Origin: Roseburia sp. 1XD42-34
GTDB lineage: Bacteria; Bacillota; Bacilli; Bacillales; Amphibacillaceae
DNA: 64,000 bases
Direction of reading: 5' to 3'
Assembly: GCF_009917385.1 (NCBI RefSeq)
Contig: NZ_QWLJ01000007.1
Location: 62,001 to 126,000, forward strand
Of this stretch, positions 59,222 to 64,000 are shown one piece after another. Below the pieces are notes generated by a model, which worked only from the letters and a program-made list of their open reading frames with translations, was not told where the DNA came from and did no database searches. The position numbers were made by a program, and so were the translations under genes. Position 1 is the stretch's first letter. Every line of letters starts with the position of its first letter.

Positions 59222-59461
59222 TGAATAAGCTCCTCTGTGGACACGCATTACTACATAGGGAGCTTATCTTATCCATAGTAACTAATCAAATGAATTATCT
59301 TCACCGCCCACTGATTGAAAAGTAGAGCAAAAGCTAAGCTCGCAACGTTCCTAAAAAGAAAACACTTCTTCTACGTATGCGTTTGAAGCGTCACTTCTGT
59401 ATTGTTTCTTGTCCCTTGTCCTGGAAAAGAAGGCACTTTTCCTGTGTGACACGCACAAGAT

Positions 59462-59575
59462 CTCGGTGCCGCATAATTGGGAACTTAGGTGTCTTTATCC
59501 CCACTTAAACCCATGGAATCTACTCGGGTTCTGCGAAGAATCTTACAGCACCTTACATTAGGGATAATTAGCAAT
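59462..59575 (+). repeat. dispersed repeat copy 9b (diverged B)
   Basis: AACTTAGGTGTCTTTATCCC, CACTTAAACCC and ATCTTACAGCACCTTACATT follow module B order; AACCC/GGGTT forms a new inner hairpin. The end GGGATAATTAGC lies 22 bases before the stop of the GGDEF gene. Confidence 0.6.
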
Positions 59576-59596
59576 TCTTTTTCTTTCATATGCTTC

Positions 59597-61366
59597 CTAT
59601 CCTTGTACGACACTGTTCTTTCCCATTTGCTTCGCTTTATAAAGTGCTCGATCAGCTCGAATAAACAACTCGCTAACGGAATCATCAAGGTCATTTTGCC
59701 AAGTAGATACACCACATGAAAGGGTCACGGTCGGATTTGTCATCTTTTCCACATGGTTGCAAATTTTGCCTGCTAATGCTACCGCCTCAGCAACTTGCTT
59801 ATTTGGTGTATAAATGGCTAATTCCTCCCCGCCCCATCTGGCAGGAATTGCGCTATGGTCAGAATACTGATGAATCACTTCTGCTACTTGCTTTAACACA
59901 TCATCACCTACATGATGCCCATACGTATCATTTACTTTTTTAAAATCATCAATATCAAATAGAATTAATGAACCTTCAGCGGTAATTTCTCTTTGTTGAA
60001 TTATTTTTTCCTCTAAATACTTCCTTGAATACAGTTTGGTTAAATCATCTGTAATAACGGCCTTTTGTAATTCTTCTTTTAAAATGGCGTTAAAGAGTGC
60101 TAACGAACAATGCTGAATAAGAGACTGCATAAATTTGAACATTTCAAAGGAAAAGAAATAAGTAGATGGATGCATAATAACTACTACACCGTAAACATCT
60201 AGTCCTTGCCCCATAGGTATAACTAATAAAGAACGATAAGGTAATCCAGTATAGAAATGGTAATTCCCATGAAATGTTGCATCCTTCTCCTGCTCTAACA
60301 AAAACGTGGCAAATTGCAAACTATCTGGTTGGTGAAAGTAATCAGTACTTGCTTGTAAAATGGTAACGTCTTCGCTTCCATTTTTGAAAATAAAACCAAT
60401 TTCTTGTGCTTGACATAACTCCCTAATTTTATCTCTTATATATTCGGTAATTTCTTTGAGGTCTAAATTAGAGTTTAAATGATGGGTAACATCATTAATT
60501 AATTTCAATTCTGAAATATGGTGTTTACTATGTTCCATAAGACTTGCATTTTCAATGGCCTTCCCCGCAGTTTGAGCAACATTCGTAACAAATGGAATTT
60601 CTCGTTCTGTCAAATTGCAATCTATATCTCCCAATAATTGAACCACCCCATAAACCCCTTGATTCCCTGTTAATGGTACAAAAAGATTTGAAACAGCATC
60701 TGATTGTTTTTCAATTTGTACTTCACCTGATATATATGCTTTTGTACTGGAATTCATTGACTGTTTATCGTTGTAGGCAATTGGTTCTACTGGGAAATCA
60801 ATATCTATATTTGTATCTTGAGATAGCAATAGTTGTATTTTACACTTGGGATAAAAGTGCATAAATGTGTTTATTACGATCTTTACAATAGCTGCTTTTC
60901 GTTTCTTTGTAAACAGTGTCATCGTTAAATAATATAAGAATGGATACTGCGTTTTTTCATCCAGTTTTCCATGCACGACATCCAACATGTTTAGAATTTC
61001 AGAACGAATGAACAAAAGACTAGCTTCTCCAACAGGTTCAGTTGTTGTTAGCAATAGAAGGTGATCCGTATTTAATGTTATCCAATACCTATCTGGACAT
61101 TGTTCATTGTACTGCTGTTTATTCTCAAACTCTTCTATAAATATTTTATCTGGAATAAGTTTGTTTGCATTTGTGTTTGTATATAGAATAAGACGTTCGT
61201 AAAAGTCTCCATCCCATCGATAAAGACAAACAGCTGAAACACCATTTAATGTATATATTTGCTTTACGATAAATGATAGGTTGTCCAAGGCATTTCGCTT
61301 TAAAATATTACGGAGCAGCTCATCATATGCTTGTTGTAGATGATCTCTTATATATTGTAAATTCAT
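59597..61366 (-). CDS. ytrP: GAF-GGDEF protein (YtrP-like diguanylate cyclase)
   Basis: 589 residues. Two GAF-like regions (about 20-170 and 190-420, including VAQTAGKAIENASLMEHSKH and PYRSLLVIPMGQGLDVYGVV) and a C-terminal GGDEF domain (about 440-589): DDLTKLYSRKYLEEKI, LFDIDDFKKVNDTYGHHVGD, catalytic ARWGGEELAIY, and LFIRADRALYKAKQMGKN. The active loop is intact (GGEEL), so c-di-GMP synthesis is plausible. The inhibitory RxxD site before it is not present. No membrane helix. Divergent from rpsD. Confidence 0.92.
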   Translation of the reverse strand: MNLQYIRDHLQQAYDELLRNILKRNALDNLSFIVKQIYTLNGVSAVCLYRWDGDFYERLILYTNTNANKLIPDKIFIEEFENKQQYNEQCPDRYWITLNTDHLLLLTTTEPVGEASLLFIRSEILNMLDVVHGKLDEKTQYPFLYYLTMTLFTKKRKAAIVKIVINTFMHFYPKCKIQLLLSQDTNIDIDFPVEPIAYNDKQSMNSSTKAYISGEVQIEKQSDAVSNLFVPLTGNQGVYGVVQLLGDIDCNLTEREIPFVTNVAQTAGKAIENASLMEHSKHHISELKLINDVTHHLNSNLDLKEITEYIRDKIRELCQAQEIGFIFKNGSEDVTILQASTDYFHQPDSLQFATFLLEQEKDATFHGNYHFYTGLPYRSLLVIPMGQGLDVYGVVVIMHPSTYFFSFEMFKFMQSLIQHCSLALFNAILKEELQKAVITDDLTKLYSRKYLEEKIIQQREITAEGSLILFDIDDFKKVNDTYGHHVGDDVLKQVAEVIHQYSDHSAIPARWGGEELAIYTPNKQVAEAVALAGKICNHVEKMTNPTVTLSCGVSTWQNDLDDSVSELFIRADRALYKAKQMGKNSVVQG

Positions 61367-61579
61367 TTTTTCACCAGCTTTTTAAATTGTTTATTAACAT
61401 AAAATTAATTTTTAATGAATCTCGCTTTTCTTTTACCACCTCTGAGTATCTAGGAACAAAAGCAAAACATTAAGTTCTTTTGAAAAAGAAAAAACACTTT
61501 TATGCGCGCGTATACCACTACCGAAGCGTTTTTGCTAAAAATTTTTTCTGCGTGTCTACCTCTCTAAAATTAACACCTT

Positions 61580-61677
61580 GTAAGTCGAACGAATTAGGCA
61601 TTTAGGCTTTTCCTAACTTGTTTTTTGCCGCTTCGACTTGAAGTGGGATTTTACAATATCTTTTATCTAGAATAAAC
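61580..61677 (+). repeat. dispersed repeat, decayed module B
   Basis: AACGAATTAGGCATTTAGGC, TTCGACTTGAAGTGGG, TTTTACAATATC and ATCTAGAATAAACGC keep the order of module B but pairing is mostly lost. It lies between the GGDEF gene and the rpsD promoter. Confidence 0.5.
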
Positions 61678-61764
61678 GCTAAACAATAATGCATACATCT
61701 ATTATAAACGATATAGGACTTTTTTCCTATCTTGTGATTGTAAAAATTGTTTTTTCATAAATAG

Positions 61765-61793
61765 TTGACTTATGAACAGAAAAATTATATACT
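61765..61793 (+). promoter_or_regulatory. sigma-A promoter of rpsD
   Basis: TTGACT at 61765-61770, a 17-base spacer, and TATACT at 61788-61793: a near-consensus housekeeping promoter, as expected for a ribosomal protein gene. Confidence 0.88.
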
Positions 61794-61799
61794 ATTCGT

Positions 61800-61980
61800 T
61801 GTGTAAAATAATAAAGTAGCCTTAGTGATCTGGCGCTTGTAACCATGTTGTTCCTCCGTACAAGGAGGTGTATCGCGTAACTCTTAGCTGCTGGAGCGAT
61901 GGTACATGAAAACATCATGAGCAAGAGGATAGAACACGCTCTTTTATTTTATACAAATAAAAGAAAAAAGGAGGAAATGT
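61800..61980 (+). promoter_or_regulatory. rpsD 5' leader, probable S4 autoregulatory RNA
   Basis: About 180 bases lie between the promoter and the rpsD start. They contain a CTCCGTACAAGGAG hairpin (CTCC/GGAG at about 61853-61868), then TTAGCTGCTGGAGCGATGG, and a terminator-like GAGC...GCTC hairpin followed by TTTTATTTTAT at about 61919-61951. B. subtilis rpsD is repressed by S4 through such a leader; the homology here is inferred from position and structure. Confidence 0.65.
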
Positions 61981-61983
61981 CTT

Positions 61984-62586
61984 ATGGCTCGCTATACTGG
62001 ACCAGTATGGAAAAAATCACGTCGTCTTGGCATTTCATTAACAGGAACTGGTAAGGAATTAGATAAACGCCCTTACGCACCAGGTCAACATGGACCGAAT
62101 CAACGTAAGAAAATGTCTGAATATGGTTTACAACAACAAGAAAAGCAAAAACTACGTTTCATGTATGGTTTAAATGAACGTCAATTCCGTACGTTATTTA
62201 ACAAAGCAGGTAAAATGAAAGGTGTGCACGGTGAAAACTTCATGCTATTGCTTGATTCTCGCCTTGATAATCTTGTTTACCGCTTAGGTTTTGCCCGCAC
62301 TCGCAGACAAGCTCGCCAGCTTGTTAACCATGGTCATATTACAGTTGATGGTTCTCGTGTAGATATTCCATCTTACATGGTTAAACCTGGTCAAGTTATC
62401 GGTTTACGTGAAAAATCTAAAAATCTGGATATTGTAAAAGAGGCTATTGAAGTAAACAACTTCGTTCCTGATTATTTATCTCTAGATGAAGAAAAATTAG
62501 AAGGTACTTTTACACGGTATGCAGAACGTGAAGAATTACCTGCAGAAATTAACGAATCGTTAATCGTTGAATTCTACTCACGTTAA
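61984..62586 (+). CDS. rpsD: 30S ribosomal protein S4
   Basis: Primary 16S rRNA-binding assembly protein; 200 residues. N-terminal [36 protein letters not shown], and the S4 RNA-binding domain [40 protein letters not shown]. It lacks the N-terminal zinc cysteines of some paralogues. AAAAGGAGG precedes the ATG. Stands alone, as in B. subtilis. Confidence 0.98.
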   Translation: MARYTGPVWKKSRRLGISLTGTGKELDKRPYAPGQHGPNQRKKMSEYGLQQQEKQKLRFMYGLNERQFRTLFNKAGKMKGVHGENFMLLLDSRLDNLVYRLGFARTRRQARQLVNHGHITVDGSRVDIPSYMVKPGQVIGLREKSKNLDIVKEAIEVNNFVPDYLSLDEEKLEGTFTRYAEREELPAEINESLIVEFYSR

Positions 62587-62614
62587 TTTCAGAGTATATT
62601 TTTTAACAGTTTTC

Positions 62615-62667
62615 AAAACCCTAGAAAGCTTGTCTTATCAAGCATTCTGGGGTTTTATGTTTTTTTA
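62615..62667 (+). terminator. rpsD terminator 1
   Basis: AAAACCCTAGAA pairs with TTCTGGGGTTTT (62615-62626 with 62645-62656) and an inner GCTTG/CAAGC extends it; ATGTTTTTTT follows. Confidence 0.88.
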
Positions 62668-62688
62668 TGCTTAGTAAAATAATATATT

Positions 62689-62716
62689 CTCCCCCATTCA
62701 TTTGGGGGAGGTTTTT
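62689..62716 (+). terminator. rpsD terminator 2 (tandem)
   Basis: CTCCCCCA-TTCATT-TGGGGGAG (62689-62710), perfect 8 bp, followed by GTTTTTAG. It gives rpsD a second strong stop 22 bases after the first. Confidence 0.85.
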
Positions 62717-62957
62717 AGCGTTTATTTACAACCATAAAACAAGTAACACTTGTATTACTTTTATTATTTAAAAGCACGGACAGGCGTTATACATAAAAAA
62801 TTGAATGTATCTTCCCTTAGAGTATATTTCTTATCAATAAATACATTAACTTACCTTTTATGTTAAATAAAAACTTTAAATTAAGTCGAAATGTTATCAA
62901 TATAGTAATGTTTCTTTAGGAAGTTATTCGGCAAGTAACGCATGTTTTAAAGTAACA

Positions 62958-63149
62958 CTATTCCCTAAGGGAAGTATTCTTATTACCCAGTTGCCACCTT
63001 TTTTTGTTTGCAACCTTGTTTCGCTCCCAACCATGCCGTCTTTTCCATGACTTTACGGTATTTATGGAAACACCGTATTTCTTAGCTATATCTTTATACT
63101 TCATACCATTGTTGTAGTCTATTTCTGCTTTCTTATGTCTAGCTTCCAT
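62958..63149 (-). pseudogene. N-terminal remnant of a phage terminase small subunit
   Basis: 63 residues: helix-turn-helix [39 protein letters not shown], then [11 protein letters not shown] and a stop. The motif [22 protein letters not shown] and the GNKN that follows are typical of the start of XtmA-like terminase small subunits, which normally run on for 150 or more residues. No other phage gene is in view, so this is a remnant. AGGTGG lies upstream of the ATG. Confidence 0.65.
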
Positions 63150-63631
63150 TTACATTAACACCCACCTCCATATGTATTCGAGTTGTTTTGTAACTAAGAA
63201 AAAGTACTCTTTATTCTATTTCATCTCTCATGCTAACTGAGAACATCCCTAATAGCATTAATCGCTACATAAACAAGTCAAATTTTATTTTAATTTCTTT
63301 TCGAGTTAATATAATACCCTTCACAGAAAACCGCTTCATATTGGCTTGTTTTTCGATTTAAGGATGTATTGCAATATTTAACGTCTGGCTTAACAAAGCT
63401 ATTATTCTATGAATTGTATTTTTCTTTTTCTAAATAAAATCTATTAACAAGTATTTCTTTAATATATTTCTTTAGCATTTTGACATTATTATGAAGAAAC
63501 TATTTTTGCTGTACTCTACGTAGGGTACGGTTATAGGTGTGCTCTAAATATTATGAAGTTTATTTACATTGACAAGAGCTGGGCTAACCACTTTATTTCA
63601 AGCAAAAAGAGATAACTTTTATTCCACATGT
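63150..63631. other. gene-free stretch
   Basis: AT-rich with stops in all frames; no gene, RNA or clear repeat found. Confidence 0.35.
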
Positions 63632-63808
63632 AAGGCGCCGTTAGACTCCCATTTCGAAATCTTGAGTGAATACAAAAAGTCTAAGTGAGAGAAAACGGCA
63701 CCTAAATGCGAGATCCGTTCAAGGGCCTTTAGGATCATACCCTGGCGGTACGAACATCCAGTGAGAGATGGAAGAAAACTCTCACTTTATTATTCAACGA
63801 TGATTTTA
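63632..63808 (-). repeat. dispersed repeat copy 10 (B, minus orientation)
   Basis: On the minus strand: GTGAGAG/CTCTCAC (7 bp, 63785-63779 with 63767-63761), GTACC/GGGTA, CCTAAA/TTTAGG, and a 10-bp closing stem AGGTGCCGTT/AACGGCGCCT with one G.T. These stems differ in sequence from the other copies yet pair, giving the clearest compensatory changes. The closing stem on the plus strand would have an A.C mismatch, so the minus strand is the likely RNA. Bases 63809-64000 show nothing further. Confidence 0.82.
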
Positions 63809-64000
63809 TATAAAAATAAAGGACGTTTTTGCTTTGAAAAAATCCTCATAAACCACAACTTAACACACTTTTAATAGCTTTACATGGTAGAATATGATAT
63901 TTTATTAACATGATTCGTCTATCCATCTACATATACTCAACAAAAGCATTTTTGTAAAGCGAATTCCTTAAGTGCTCATTCTTGGATAGCTGAATATAAA

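Overview
The window is a low-GC stretch of a chromosome from an endospore-forming member of the Bacillaceae. Gene order closely follows the Bacillus subtilis ytx/ytr/ytp/yto/ytk/ytf/yts block between thrS and rpsD. It carries spore-specific genes (an alpha/beta SASP, ytrH/ytrI, ytxC, ytfJ). Several differences from B. subtilis (a FadR-type regulator between accDA and the malic enzyme, a MaoC-like gene between phoP and mdh, a prepilin peptidase beside ytkL) suggest an Oceanobacillus/Virgibacillus-type organism. That placement is inference from gene order and protein resemblance; no database was searched.

Layout. 1-6.5 kb: 5'-end part of thrS with its T-box leader, ytxC, then replication restart/initiation (dnaI, dnaB), nrdR and an unrecognised gene. 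6.5-14 kb: speD, gapB with a CcpN-like operator on its promoter, a frameshifted small membrane gene, then coaE-mutM-polA. 14-24 kb: phoPR, a MaoC-like gene, the TCA genes citZ-icd-mdh, and the convergent pair ytvI/fxsA. 24-36 kb: pyk-pfkA, accD-accA, a FadR/GntR regulator with malic enzyme ytsJ behind a probable operator, and dnaE. 36-47 kb: ytrH-ytrI, nrnA, ytpI, ytoI, a prepilin peptidase, ytkL, an M24 peptidase, ald and a universal stress protein. 47-64 kb: ackA-ytxK, tpx, ytfJ-ytfI, nadF, a SASP, thiI with its cysteine desulfurase, ezrA, refZ, a free-methionine-R-sulfoxide reductase, a GGDEF protein, rpsD with a leader, and a phage terminase remnant.

The genes form a central-metabolism core. 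citZ-icd-mdh, pyk, pfkA, gapB, ytsJ and ackA set carbon flux around pyruvate, PEP and acetyl-CoA, and accDA draws acetyl-CoA into fatty acids. The iscS-thiI pair supplies sulfur for tRNA thiolation.

The most unusual feature is not a gene. The intergenic spaces hold at least fourteen copies or fragments of a modular dispersed repeat. I name its parts P (leader hairpin, about 85 bp), L (about 60 bp), A (about 200 bp) and B (about 190 bp). They occur in both orientations, mixed orders and one tandem arrangement. Several helices in A and B are kept by compensatory changes and by G.U pairs that make sense in one orientation only. This points to a family of structured RNAs or RNA-bearing non-autonomous mobile elements that I do not recognise.
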